Source: a virus | Virus record (IMG/VR): IMGVR_UViG_3300017917_001441 | Location: 1 to 40,525 of that record | DNA length: 40,525 bases | Strand: one strand, 5' to 3' | Part shown: positions 9,175 to 15,564 of the stretch, piece after piece | Layout of the letters: each line of letters starts with the position of its first letter | Numbering within the stretch: the first letter of the stretch is position 1 | The notes under the pieces: generated by a model | The model's database searches: none | Seen by the model: only the letters and a program-made list of their open reading frames with translations | What the model was told of the DNA's origin: nothing | Translations under genes and position numbers: made by a program

Positions 9175-9230
9175 GTGATTACTCGTAATACACGAGGTTT
9201 TTATTATTAATTTTAACATGGAGTTTTATT

Positions 9231-9512
9231 ATGTCTAAGAAGTTATCTGCAAAAGAGCGTATGTTGGCCGCATTGAAGCAGCGCAGTGGTTACAACACCT
9301 TTACAACCGAACAAGCTCAACGCCGTTTCGGTATCAGCAATGTTTCGGCACGCATCGATGAGTTACGCCAAGAAGGTCATTGCATCTACACTAACACTAA
9401 AGTTGTTGAAGGTCGCAAAGTTAAATTCTATCGTTTAGGTACACCTACCAAAGCAATGGTACAAGCTGCTTTGCGTGCTGGGTATTCTTTTTCAAATCCC
9501 TATAACGCATAA
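9231..9512 (+). CDS. Small winged-helix (HTH) protein
   Basis: A 93-residue basic protein that reads as a winged helix: a first helix 'KERMLAALKQ', a turn 'FTTEQAQRRFGI', a recognition helix 'VSARIDELRQEG', then a two-strand wing 'GRKVKFYRLG'. It is likely a DNA-binding regulator; such small proteins are common in T4-like marine phages. It has its own promoter, a GGAG ribosome site about 8 nt before the ATG and its own terminator. Its codons are more GC-rich than its neighbours' (CGT, CGC, ACC, GGC), which suggests strong expression. Its target is unknown; the palindromic promoters at 13830 and 14455 are candidates. Confidence 0.8.
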   Translation: MSKKLSAKERMLAALKQRSGYNTFTTEQAQRRFGISNVSARIDELRQEGHCIYTNTKVVEGRKVKFYRLGTPTKAMVQAALRAGYSFSNPYNA

Positions 9513-9526
9513 TTATAGGTAAGATA

Positions 9527-9560
9527 GAGGAGGTTTGCCTAGAGCAATCCTCCTTTTTTT
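9527..9560 (+). terminator. Rho-independent terminator
   Basis: A stem of AGGAGG (9528-9533) with CCTCCT (9549-9554), extended by TTGC/GCAA around a CTAGA loop, followed by seven or more T. It ends the single-gene winged-helix transcript. Confidence 0.92.
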
Positions 9561-9575
9561 ATATTCGGAGAACAA

Positions 9576-10394
9576 ATGGAAATTTCAATTAAAAAAGAAG
9601 ATTTACAAAAAAAGAGCCTATTTGTAGCCACGCCAATGTATGGTGGTATGAACCATGGACTATACATGAAAGCTTGTTTAGATTTACAAGGGCTATGTTT
9701 TCAATATGGTGTGCAGATTAAATTTTCATTTCTTTTCAATGAATCATTAATCACTCGTGCAAGAAACTATTTGGCAGATGAGTTTATTCACCGTTCTGGT
9801 TGCACTCATATGTTGTTTTTAGATTCAGATATTTCATATAATCCACAAGATGTGATTGCTTTACTGGCACTTGACAAAGATGTATCTGGCGGCCCTTATC
9901 CAAAGAAAGCCATCAAATGGAAATCAGTTAAGAAAGCTGTAGAAAAGAAACCAGATATTGATCCACAAACATTAGAAAAAGTTACTGGTGATTATGTGTT
10001 TAATCCCGTAAAAGGCACCGCACAGTTCTCGGTAACACAACCACTAGAAGTGTTAGAGATTGGCACAGGCTTCATGATGATTAAGCGTGAAGTATTTGCT
10101 AAAATGGAAGAAGCCTACCCAATGATTCGTTACAAACCAGACCATGTAGGTCAGGCAAACTTTGATGGCACTCGTTATATTCATGCCTTCTTTGATACAG
10201 TTATTGATACTAAAGATTCTATTGTAGGTGGTGGTTCCGACCGTTACCTATCAGAAGATTATATGTTCTGCCAAATGTGGCGAAAGATTGGTGGAGAAAT
10301 TCATCTCTGTCCATGGATGAAAACATCACACATTGGCACATATCATTTCCAAGGCGATATGCCTGCTGTTGCTAATTTTGTCGGAGAAATGTAA
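9576..10394 (+). CDS. GT-A fold glycosyltransferase
   Basis: A 272-residue cytoplasmic enzyme with a nucleotide-sugar binding core: 'FVATPMYGG' at the start, 'MLFLDSDIS' (a DxD metal motif, about 81-89), 'GGPYPKKAIKW', 'EIGTGFMMIKREVF' and 'LSEDYMFC'. This order is typical of phage glycosyltransferases with an inverting GT-A fold. It is well separated from the glycan cluster at 29881-35940 and sits instead between a DNA-binding protein and nucleotide and replication genes. It could therefore modify DNA bases or a host glycan. GGAG lies about 7 nt before the ATG, and its stop overlaps the next start. Confidence 0.8.
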   Translation: MEISIKKEDLQKKSLFVATPMYGGMNHGLYMKACLDLQGLCFQYGVQIKFSFLFNESLITRARNYLADEFIHRSGCTHMLFLDSDISYNPQDVIALLALDKDVSGGPYPKKAIKWKSVKKAVEKKPDIDPQTLEKVTGDYVFNPVKGTAQFSVTQPLEVLEIGTGFMMIKREVFAKMEEAYPMIRYKPDHVGQANFDGTRYIHAFFDTVIDTKDSIVGGGSDRYLSEDYMFCQMWRKIGGEIHLCPWMKTSHIGTYHFQGDMPAVANFVGEM

Positions 10395-10696
10395 TGGCAG
10401 GTGTGGCAGAAGGTCGTAAATTTGATGGTGGTAAATTAGAATATGGTTTACTACCGCCACTCGCATTAGAAGAAACAGTCAAAGTATTAACTTTTGGTGC
10501 ACAGAAATATGAACGAGATAATTGGCAAAAAGTACCTGATTCTAAACGCAGATACTTTGATGCCTTACAACGGCATGTTTGGGCTTGGAAACAAGGTGAA
10601 CAAATTGACCAAGAATCTGGTATACACCACTTAGCACACGCCATGTGTTGCCTAATGTTTTTGTATGAGCATGATGTCAAATATTCCAAAGAATAA
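10394..10696 (+). CDS. dATP/dGTP diphosphohydrolase-like protein (DUF5664 family)
   Basis: A 100-residue all-helical protein with the family's signature blocks: 'KFDGGKLEYGLLPPLALEE' (9-27), 'VLTFGAQKYERDNW' (31-44), 'RHVWAWKQGE' and 'ESGIHHLAHA'. Related MazG-superfamily enzymes split dNTPs to dNMP and pyrophosphate; the glutamates and histidine-aspartate pattern here would bind magnesium. One relative (MazZ) helps phages that use 2-aminoadenine, but no PurZ is seen in this window, so general dNTP pool control is more likely. The ATG overlaps the preceding TAA. A clamp promoter starts right after its stop. Confidence 0.75.
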   Translation: MAGVAEGRKFDGGKLEYGLLPPLALEETVKVLTFGAQKYERDNWQKVPDSKRRYFDALQRHVWAWKQGEQIDQESGIHHLAHAMCCLMFLYEHDVKYSKE

Positions 10697-10697
10697 C

Positions 10698-10726
10698 TTG
10701 ACAATTGTTTTTGAAAGTAGTATTAT
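10698..10726 (+). promoter_or_regulatory. Sigma70-type promoter for the clamp/clamp-loader operon
   Basis: TTGACA (10698-10703), a 17-bp spacer and TATTAT (10721-10726). It lies directly after the preceding stop codon and about 25 nt before the gp45 start, which has a GGAG ribosome site. Confidence 0.78.
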
Positions 10727-10751
10727 TAAATTTTACATGATGGAGATTTAA

Positions 10752-11426
10752 ATGAAATTATCGAAAGATACCTTAGATGTTCTAAAAAACTTTGCCTCAA
10801 TCAACTCTGGTATTGAGTTTAAGAAAGGCAATACAATTCGTACCATGTCATCTGGCAAAACAGTCCTTGCCAAGGCCACATTGAAAGATGAGTTTCCACA
10901 AGACTTTTGTGTATATGACTTAAATCAATTTCTCAGCATTCATTCATCGTCAGATAGTACCGAAATTGACTTTGATGAAAAAAATGTTGTATTTATTTTT
11001 GGTCCAAAAAAATCAACCACATATCGTAAAACTGCCAGAGAAATGATTGTTACTGCACCAGACAAAGAATTATCTTTGCCATCCGTAGATATCACATTCA
11101 CACTTACTAAAGAAGATTTGGCTGATTTGTTAAAGCATGCTTCACTTATTCAATCATCACATGTTGCAGTAGAATCAGATGGTGAAACAATTAATTTATC
11201 AGCGTTCAATGCCAAAGATGATTCAGCAAACGTCCATAAATCGGAAATTGGTGAAGGCAATGGTAAAAAATTTAAAATGGTATTTCTAGTAGATAATTTG
11301 AAAATGATTTCTGGTTCTTATGATGTTGAAATCTCTGCAAAAGGTTTGGCTTCATTTAAAAACAAGAGTGTTGACCTACAGTATTGGGTTGCAACTGAAT
11401 CCAAAGAATCGAAATTTGAAGGATAA
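10752..11426 (+). CDS. gp45: gp45 sliding clamp
   Basis: The trimeric processivity clamp of the T4 replisome, which also couples replication to gp55-dependent late transcription. The 224 residues match T4 gp45 (228). The sequence starts with the family pattern 'MKLSKDTLDVLKNFASIN' and has two repeated clamp folds of about 110 residues, ending in 'FKNKSVDLQYWVA', close to the T4 C-terminus. It opens the operon gp45, small gene, gp44, nuclease-like gene, gp62, regA. Confidence 0.93.
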   Translation: MKLSKDTLDVLKNFASINSGIEFKKGNTIRTMSSGKTVLAKATLKDEFPQDFCVYDLNQFLSIHSSSDSTEIDFDEKNVVFIFGPKKSTTYRKTAREMIVTAPDKELSLPSVDITFTLTKEDLADLLKHASLIQSSHVAVESDGETINLSAFNAKDDSANVHKSEIGEGNGKKFKMVFLVDNLKMISGSYDVEISAKGLASFKNKSVDLQYWVATESKESKFEG

Positions 11427-11428
11427 TT

Positions 11429-11620
11429 ATGTTAGTATATTTTACAGATGCAACTAATCAACAAAAGGTTGCAGTCAATCCAAAATATGTTGTAGTAATT
11501 TTTGTTTTACCTGATGGTGATATGAAAGGTAAAACGGTGATTGGATTAACTACAGGTAATATTGTTGTTGATGAATCTCAAATTGATGTTGTTGGTGTCC
11601 TACAAGGACAAATTGAGTAG
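11429..11620 (+). CDS. Small beta-rich protein between gp45 and gp44
   Basis: A 63-residue protein that starts 2 nt after gp45. It alternates hydrophobic strands and turns ('VAVNPKYVVVIFVLPDGD', 'TVIGLTTGNIVVDE', 'IDVVGVLQG'), suggesting a small barrel. I do not recognise a function. Its place between the clamp and the clamp loader implies co-expression with them. Confidence 0.65.
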   Translation: MLVYFTDATNQQKVAVNPKYVVVIFVLPDGDMKGKTVIGLTTGNIVVDESQIDVVGVLQGQIE

Positions 11621-11655
11621 TATTTTGTTGTATTATTTTATTATGAGGTGTGTGA

Positions 11656-12588
11656 ATGGAACATTTATTATGGGTCGAAAAGTATCGACCATCCAAAGTG
11701 GAAGATTGTATTCTACCTGATGCAATCAAATCTACATTTCAAGAATATGTAAATCGTAAAGAAATTCCCAATCTGCTTCTTTCAGGCTCAGCTGGTGTTG
11801 GTAAGACTACCATCGCTAAGGCTCTCTGTGAAGAAGTGGGTTGTGATTATATTATCATCAATGGTTCAGACGAATCAGGTATTGATGTTCTGAGAACCAA
11901 AATCAAAAACTATGCCTCATCAGTCTCCTTGATGGGTGGTCGTAAGGTCATCATCATTGACGAAGCAGACTATCTAAATCCAAATTCAACTCAACCTGCA
12001 ATGCGTGGTGCAATCGAGGAGTTTGCATCCAATTGTTCTTTCATTTTCACTTGTAACTTTAAGAATCGTATTATCGATCCGATTCACTCTCGTTGTACCG
12101 TGATTGATTTCAAAATCAATGGCCAAAAACCTAAAATGGCCACTCAATTTTTTAAGCGAGTAGAATGGATCTTACAACAAGAGGGTGTAGAATATGATAA
12201 AGAAGTGGTTGCTGCCGTTATTACAAAACACTTTCCAGATAATCGTAGAATTCTTAATGAGCTTCAAAGATATTCTGTATCAGGTCGGATTGATAAAGGC
12301 ATGCTTTCTAGTGTTGCTGATATACAACTTGCTGATTTACTTCGAGCCCTCAAAGGCAAAGACTTCGCCTCGGCTAGAAAATGGGTCACGAACAATCTTG
12401 ACAATGACCCAGCCAGAATCTTCCGTAGTCTATATGATAGTTTATATGAACAGTTAAAACCACAATCTGTTCCACAGTTGGTTTTAATTCTTGCTAAGTA
12501 TCAATATCAAGCCGCTTTCGTAGCTGATGCTGAAATTAATCTTATTGCTTGTTTAACCGAAATTATGGTAGATTGTGAGTTCAAATGA
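11656..12588 (+). CDS. gp44: gp44 clamp loader large subunit (AAA+ ATPase)
   Basis: gp44 forms the ATP-driven part of the gp44/62 loader that opens and places the gp45 clamp. The 310 residues (T4: 319) show the N-terminal 'WVEKYRPSKVEDCIL', Walker A 'GSAGVGKT' (44-51), the DEAD Walker B (102-105), sensor 1 'TCN' near 132-134 and the SRC arginine-finger motif (145-147), followed by the helical lid and collar domains. GAGGTGTG upstream supports the start. Its TGA overlaps the next ATG by 4 nt. Confidence 0.95.
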   Translation: MEHLLWVEKYRPSKVEDCILPDAIKSTFQEYVNRKEIPNLLLSGSAGVGKTTIAKALCEEVGCDYIIINGSDESGIDVLRTKIKNYASSVSLMGGRKVIIIDEADYLNPNSTQPAMRGAIEEFASNCSFIFTCNFKNRIIDPIHSRCTVIDFKINGQKPKMATQFFKRVEWILQQEGVEYDKEVVAAVITKHFPDNRRILNELQRYSVSGRIDKGMLSSVADIQLADLLRALKGKDFASARKWVTNNLDNDPARIFRSLYDSLYEQLKPQSVPQLVLILAKYQYQAAFVADAEINLIACLTEIMVDCEFK

Positions 12589-13046
12589 AAAAAGAAGAAA
12601 TGATGAATGAATTAGGTCTTGCTGGTGAAAAAATTGTTGCCAGTATGTTGAGTAAACTTGGATGTCAAATTGATCCATCTTATAATAAGTATGATTCCGA
12701 AAAAGACTTATTGGTTGATGGTAAAAGAGTTGAAGTTAAAACTCAAATACCTCTTTTTATCAAAAAAGCATTTACTTTTTCACCATCACAATTACAGAAA
12801 TGTAGGTCTGTAGATGCTTTGTATTTTAATGCGATTCCAAATCCTAATAAAAAATATGATTTACCAGAAAATGGCTGGATTTATCGTGTTGAACCGGATA
12901 AATTTGAATTTGAAAAATGGAATGATAAATCTGGTGAGCCAAGAATTTTGGTACCAATTAAACAAAACTGCATTTATCCTGTTCAAAGATTAACAGAAGA
13001 ACAAATAAAATACTTACAATCTTATACAACTAGTAGCTATGCCTGA
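12585..13046 (+). CDS. PD-(D/E)XK nuclease-like protein inside the clamp-loader operon
   Basis: A 153-residue protein with the outline of a restriction-type nuclease: helix 'LGLAGEKIVASMLSKLG' with Glu15, then 'YDSEKDLLVDGKRVEVKTQ' carrying Asp41 and the E-V-K triad element (Glu50, Lys52). This spacing (E, about 26, D, 8, ExK) fits the PD-(D/E)XK core of Holliday-junction or Mrr-type nucleases. In T4 nothing separates gp44 from gp62, so this is an insertion, overlapping both neighbours by a few nucleotides. It may be a replication-linked repair nuclease or a free-standing mobile endonuclease. Confidence 0.6.
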   Translation: MKKEEMMNELGLAGEKIVASMLSKLGCQIDPSYNKYDSEKDLLVDGKRVEVKTQIPLFIKKAFTFSPSQLQKCRSVDALYFNAIPNPNKKYDLPENGWIYRVEPDKFEFEKWNDKSGEPRILVPIKQNCIYPVQRLTEEQIKYLQSYTTSSYA

Positions 13047-13422
13047 TTTATTTAAAGAGATTATACCGTCTATCCTTCAGACAAAAAAATCAGTAATACA
13101 TGACGATATTGATGCCAAAGACTATGTTCCTTTTGTGGTTAATCGTGCTCTATCATATCATATGGATTGTGTTCTATACGCCAATGAATTGAACCTTCAT
13201 CCAGAGTTGGAAAAAGACCTTCAATATCAATATCTTCTAAATACCATTAGACCAATGAAACGGAAATTTCAACCGTGGCAGAAATCAGAGGTCGATAAGA
13301 ACATAGATTGTGTAAAAACCTACTTCGGTTATTCTAACCAGAAGGCTAAAGAAGCTTTACGCATACTAAATGATGAACAAATCGCTGAAATAAAAAGAAG
13401 AACAGATAAAGGCGGAGTATGA
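13039..13422 (+). CDS. gp62: gp62 clamp loader small subunit
   Basis: gp62 is the single non-ATPase subunit that completes the gp44 ring. The protein is 127 residues, shorter than T4 gp62 (187), as in many distant T4-like phages. Recognisable are 'DYVPFVVNRALSYHMDCVLYAN', read in two parts: 'FVVNRALS' (32-39) and 'CVLYANELN', and the basic 'RPMKRKFQPWQK'. It overlaps the nuclease-like gene at its start and regA at its end. Confidence 0.85.
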   Translation: MPDLFKEIIPSILQTKKSVIHDDIDAKDYVPFVVNRALSYHMDCVLYANELNLHPELEKDLQYQYLLNTIRPMKRKFQPWQKSEVDKNIDCVKTYFGYSNQKAKEALRILNDEQIAEIKRRTDKGGV

Positions 13423-13826
13423 TTAACATTACTGATTTAGTTGAGGTGACTTTGAATGAACAAGATGATTTCCTCAAAGTCAGAGAAACACTAACCCGAA
13501 TTGGTGTTGCCTCAAAGAAAGAACAAATTCTATACCAATCGTGTCATATATTACACAAAAGAGGTCAGTATTATATTGTCCATTTCAAAGAATTATTTGC
13601 TTTGGATGGTAAACCAACCGATATTACCGAAAATGATTTATCTCGTAGGAATGCCATTGTAAAACTATTACAAGATTGGGGTCTGGTAACTGTTGTTAAA
13701 AAGCAACAGATTGAGAACCCACCTCCAATTTTCCTTAGTCAAATCAAGATATTATCACATAAAGAAAAAGACGATTGGCAATTAGTACCAAAATATAATA
13801 TTGGTAAAAAATCACAAGACTATTGA
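13419..13826 (+). CDS. regA: RegA translational repressor
   Basis: RegA binds AU-rich sites around start codons of early phage mRNAs, including gp44 and gp45, and blocks their translation. The 135 residues (T4: 122) begin with the family pattern 'MINITDLVEVTLNEQDDFLK' and contain 'VRETLTRIGVASKKEQILYQ' and 'LYQSCHILHKRGQYYIVHFKE', read here as family landmarks near residues 20-65. It is last in the clamp operon, its start overlapping gp62 by 4 nt, which matches the 62-regA neighbourhood in T4. The next promoter begins within its last bases. Confidence 0.92.
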   Translation: MINITDLVEVTLNEQDDFLKVRETLTRIGVASKKEQILYQSCHILHKRGQYYIVHFKELFALDGKPTDITENDLSRRNAIVKLLQDWGLVTVVKKQQIENPPPIFLSQIKILSHKEKDDWQLVPKYNIGKKSQDY

Positions 13827-13851
13827 CAATTAGTATAAATACTAATATACT
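13823..13851 (+). promoter_or_regulatory. Overlapping sigma70 and late promoters with palindrome, before hsp20
   Basis: TTGACA (13823-13828), a 17-bp spacer and TATACT (13846-13851). The spacer holds a perfect consensus late element TATAAATA (13834-13841), centred in an inverted repeat TTAGTAT-AA-ATACTAA (13830-13845) that fills the spacer almost exactly. The site can thus serve both polymerase forms and looks like an operator. Confidence 0.7.
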
Positions 13852-13856
13852 TATGG

Positions 13857-13884
13857 TGGCGTGCTCAATGAGGCGCCAATTTTT
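13857..13884 (+). terminator. Hairpin with T-run between regA and hsp20
   Basis: TGGCG (13857-13861) pairs with CGCCA (13874-13878), with an inner CTC/GAG helix, followed by five T. It could end the clamp operon, but it lies downstream of the hsp20 promoter and so would also be in the hsp20 leader, where it may act as an attenuator. Confidence 0.6.
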
Positions 13885-13893
13885 GATTAACTC

Positions 13894-13916
13894 GCTTAAA
13901 CTAAGGAGAACTAAGC
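13894..13916 (+). promoter_or_regulatory. Shine-Dalgarno in a hairpin loop, hsp20 leader
   Basis: The strong ribosome site AAGGAG lies in the loop of a weak stem GCTTA (13894-13898) with TAAGC (13912-13916) that ends at the ATG. A competing stem CTTA/TAAG covers part of the site. Weak, AU-rich stems over the ribosome site are typical of RNA thermometers of small heat-shock genes, but this is inferred from sequence only. Confidence 0.4.
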
Positions 13917-14378
13917 ATGACTACAAGTCTATTACCAAGTCTATTTGACTTTCATAAATCGTTGGATCCATTCACAGTCGGTTACGACAAATTCTTCAAA
14001 GACATTGAAGAAGTATCTAAGACCGTTGCTAAGAATGTACCATCGTATCCTCCATACAATATCAAACAAATAAGCAAGAACAAGTATGTCATTGAAATGG
14101 CAGTTGCTGGTTTTGCCAAGTCTGATATTGAAATCACACTTGAAGGTAATAAATTGGTCATTAAAGGTTCCGCTAAAGAGAATGAACTTAAAGAAGAAGA
14201 AAATTTCTTGTTTAAGGGAATTGCTAACCGTGATTTTACACGTTCTTTTACCATCGCTGACAAGATTGAAATCGGTCAAGCCGAAATGGTAAATGGTATG
14301 TTGCGTGTATGGTTGGAAAATCTTGTGCAAACCCAAGATACCATTAAAAAGATTACCATTAAAGAAAAGAGTGAATAA
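13917..14378 (+). CDS. Hsp20-family small heat-shock chaperone
   Basis: A 153-residue alpha-crystallin-domain chaperone, which binds unfolding proteins without ATP. Seen are 'PPYNIKQISKNKYVIEMAVAG' as the domain start (read in parts: 'YVIEMAVAGFAKSDIEI', about 56-72), the beta-strand pair 'LEGNKLVIKGSA', and the C-terminal strand 'EMVNGMLRVWLENL' that replaces the usual 'NGVLTI' element. T4-like cyanophages also carry Hsp20. Expression should come from the dual promoter at 13823. Its TAA overlaps the ATG of a 23-residue ORF. Confidence 0.95.
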   Translation: MTTSLLPSLFDFHKSLDPFTVGYDKFFKDIEEVSKTVAKNVPSYPPYNIKQISKNKYVIEMAVAGFAKSDIEITLEGNKLVIKGSAKENELKEEENFLFKGIANRDFTRSFTIADKIEIGQAEMVNGMLRVWLENLVQTQDTIKKITIKEKSE

Positions 14379-14449
14379 TGAACTGGTGGCCCGTAACCGA
14401 TGAGGAATGGGAACAGTTGAATTATCCACAAAAAACTAAACCTCGGTAA
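14378..14449 (+). CDS. 23-residue acidic/aromatic micro-ORF
   Basis: A 23-codon ORF whose ATG overlaps the hsp20 stop (TAATG), suggesting translational coupling. It starts 'MNWWPVTDEEWEQLNYP' and ends in basic residues. It has three tryptophans. No function is recognised. Another micro-protein starting 'MNW' lies at 14894. Confidence 0.5.
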   Translation: MNWWPVTDEEWEQLNYPQKTKPR

Positions 14450-14454
14450 TAATC

Positions 14455-14493
14455 ATAGGGGGTCTTGACAACCCCCTATAAATCTGTTATAAT
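14455..14493 (+). promoter_or_regulatory. Consensus sigma70 promoter with -35 inside a palindrome
   Basis: TTGACA (14465-14470), a 17-bp spacer and TATAAT (14488-14493): a perfect consensus. The -35 lies in the 7-nt centre of a 9-bp inverted repeat, ATAGGGGGT (14455-14463) and ACCCCCTAT (14471-14479), a likely operator. TATAAATC (14477-14484) also resembles a late element. The predicted start falls on the ATG at 14500, so the message would be leaderless. Confidence 0.75.
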
Positions 14494-14499
14494 TATATT

Positions 14500-14691
14500 A
14501 TGAAAAAAGTGAAGAAAGTTAAACCTCTAATTCGTAAGGTTCGGTCTAAATCGAACTTCGATATCTATTACACTTCATCAACTTGGGAAAACAAGGAGAT
14601 TGAAGGCGTCACTTTTATTCCTGTAACAAAAAATATGAATGATAAACAAATTCATTATTTGCGTAAAGATAATGTGGAGTATGTGAAATGA
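14500..14691 (+). CDS. Small basic protein of unknown function
   Basis: A 63-residue protein with a strongly basic start (about 12 lysines and arginines in the first 21 residues) and a compact second half ('FDIYYTSSTWENKEIEGVTF'). It starts exactly where the consensus promoter predicts the mRNA 5' end. It overlaps the next gene by 4 nt. A nucleic-acid-binding or host-takeover role would fit its size, charge and strong promoter, but nothing in the sequence identifies it. Confidence 0.7.
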   Translation: MKKVKKVKPLIRKVRSKSNFDIYYTSSTWENKEIEGVTFIPVTKNMNDKQIHYLRKDNVEYVK

Positions 14692-14897
14692 GTAATAAAC
14701 TCGAAGCGATGAATTTGTATCAACGGCATCAATTTGATCCTAGTAATAAGGATGATTTGCGTTTAGCCAGATCCTTTTTGTTTAATCACAAATGGGGTGC
14801 CAATGGATGTCCATTTCATTTAGAATGGCCATATGAAGATGTGCCTTATATGTTGAAAACAAAAATCTCTGAATATTTTCTTAAAGGTTTGAAATGA
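14688..14897 (+). CDS. Small protein of unknown function
   Basis: A 69-residue protein with the segment 'RSFLFNHKWGANGCPFHLEWPYEDVP' region rich in aromatic residues (about 28-53) and a helical C-terminus. It is coupled to both neighbours by ATGA overlaps. I do not recognise the family. Confidence 0.7.
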   Translation: MSNKLEAMNLYQRHQFDPSNKDDLRLARSFLFNHKWGANGCPFHLEWPYEDVPYMLKTKISEYFLKGLK

Positions 14898-15064
14898 ACT
14901 GGTTGAAATATTCTGGTTGTAATATTACATTGAAACTTAATCCGTTTCATTGGCGATTACATTGTGCATATAACAAAACAAATGAGGCGTGGGAAACTGA
15001 TGCTTTTGTGCTTGAACTTTTACCATTGACTATCCGAATATGGATAGATGATGGTTCTTGGTAA
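14894..15064 (+). CDS. 56-residue protein of unknown function
   Basis: A short ORF, coupled at its start (ATGA) and overlapping the dCMP deaminase ATG at its stop (TAATG). It encodes 56 residues rich in tryptophan and hydrophobics ('MNWLKYSGCNITLKLNPFHW' at the start, 'LPLTIRIWIDDGSW' at the end), which suggests a small beta sheet. No function is recognised. The unbroken overlaps support it as a real gene. Confidence 0.65.
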   Translation: MNWLKYSGCNITLKLNPFHWRLHCAYNKTNEAWETDAFVLELLPLTIRIWIDDGSW

Positions 15065-15510
15065 TGAAACAAAAATTTATTGACGCTTATATGAATGTGG
15101 CAGAGCGATTTGCCAAACTATCATCCGCAAAACGATTACAAGTTGGTGCTATCATTGTCAAAGATGATAGGATTATATCTATTGGTTATAATGGTATGCC
15201 TGCCGGATGGACCAATGAGTGTGAAGAAGTGGTAGAAGTCCATGAGGATGGCGGTATTGTCACCAAAACTAAGGACGAAGTGATCCACGCTGAGGCCAAT
15301 GCTATCGCCAAACTGGCCAAAGGTAGTGAATCTGGAGATGGATCCACGATGTTCCTGACCCATGCACCATGTATTCATTGTGCAAAGCAAGTCTATACCG
15401 CTGGTATTAAAAAGGTATATTACCGAAATTCATATCGGGATACCATCGGCATAGATTTCTTAAATAAATGTGGTGTTGAAGTAAGTCATATTTCACCTGG
15501 TGAAAACTAA
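15064..15510 (+). CDS. cd: dCMP deaminase
   Basis: Converts dCMP to dUMP for thymidylate synthesis. The zinc site is intact: 'HAEANA' (His75, Glu77) and 'PCIHCAKQVYTAG' (Cys103, Cys106 region). I use the ATG at 15064, which overlaps the previous stop, giving 148 residues; a TTG six bases upstream is less likely. T4-like phages keep this enzyme to balance dTTP and dCTP. No partner thymidylate synthase is in this window. Confidence 0.93.
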   Translation: MKQKFIDAYMNVAERFAKLSSAKRLQVGAIIVKDDRIISIGYNGMPAGWTNECEEVVEVHEDGGIVTKTKDEVIHAEANAIAKLAKGSESGDGSTMFLTHAPCIHCAKQVYTAGIKKVYYRNSYRDTIGIDFLNKCGVEVSHISPGEN

Positions 15511-15517
15511 AGAGCAC

Positions 15518-15524
15518 CTAAATA
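15518..15524 (+). promoter_or_regulatory. T4-type late promoter (CTAAATA)
   Basis: CTAAATA just after the dCMP deaminase stop and about 40 nt before the metalloprotease ATG at 15565. It separates a late gene from the early nucleotide gene upstream. Confidence 0.6.
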
Positions 15525-15564
15525 TTTGAGAAGTGTTAGTTGGTTTTCACAGGAGAAACCTCAG

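Noticed and set aside
10394-10696. Evidence for a 2-aminoadenine (Z) genome
   Set aside because: The MazZ-related protein alone is not enough. No PurZ or DpoZ-type polymerase is present; gp43 is a normal T4-type polymerase.
13941-14429. Long minus-strand ORF (162 codons) opposite hsp20
   Set aside because: The plus strand encodes a clear alpha-crystallin protein with a promoter and ribosome site. The antisense frame shows no family pattern and no ribosome site.
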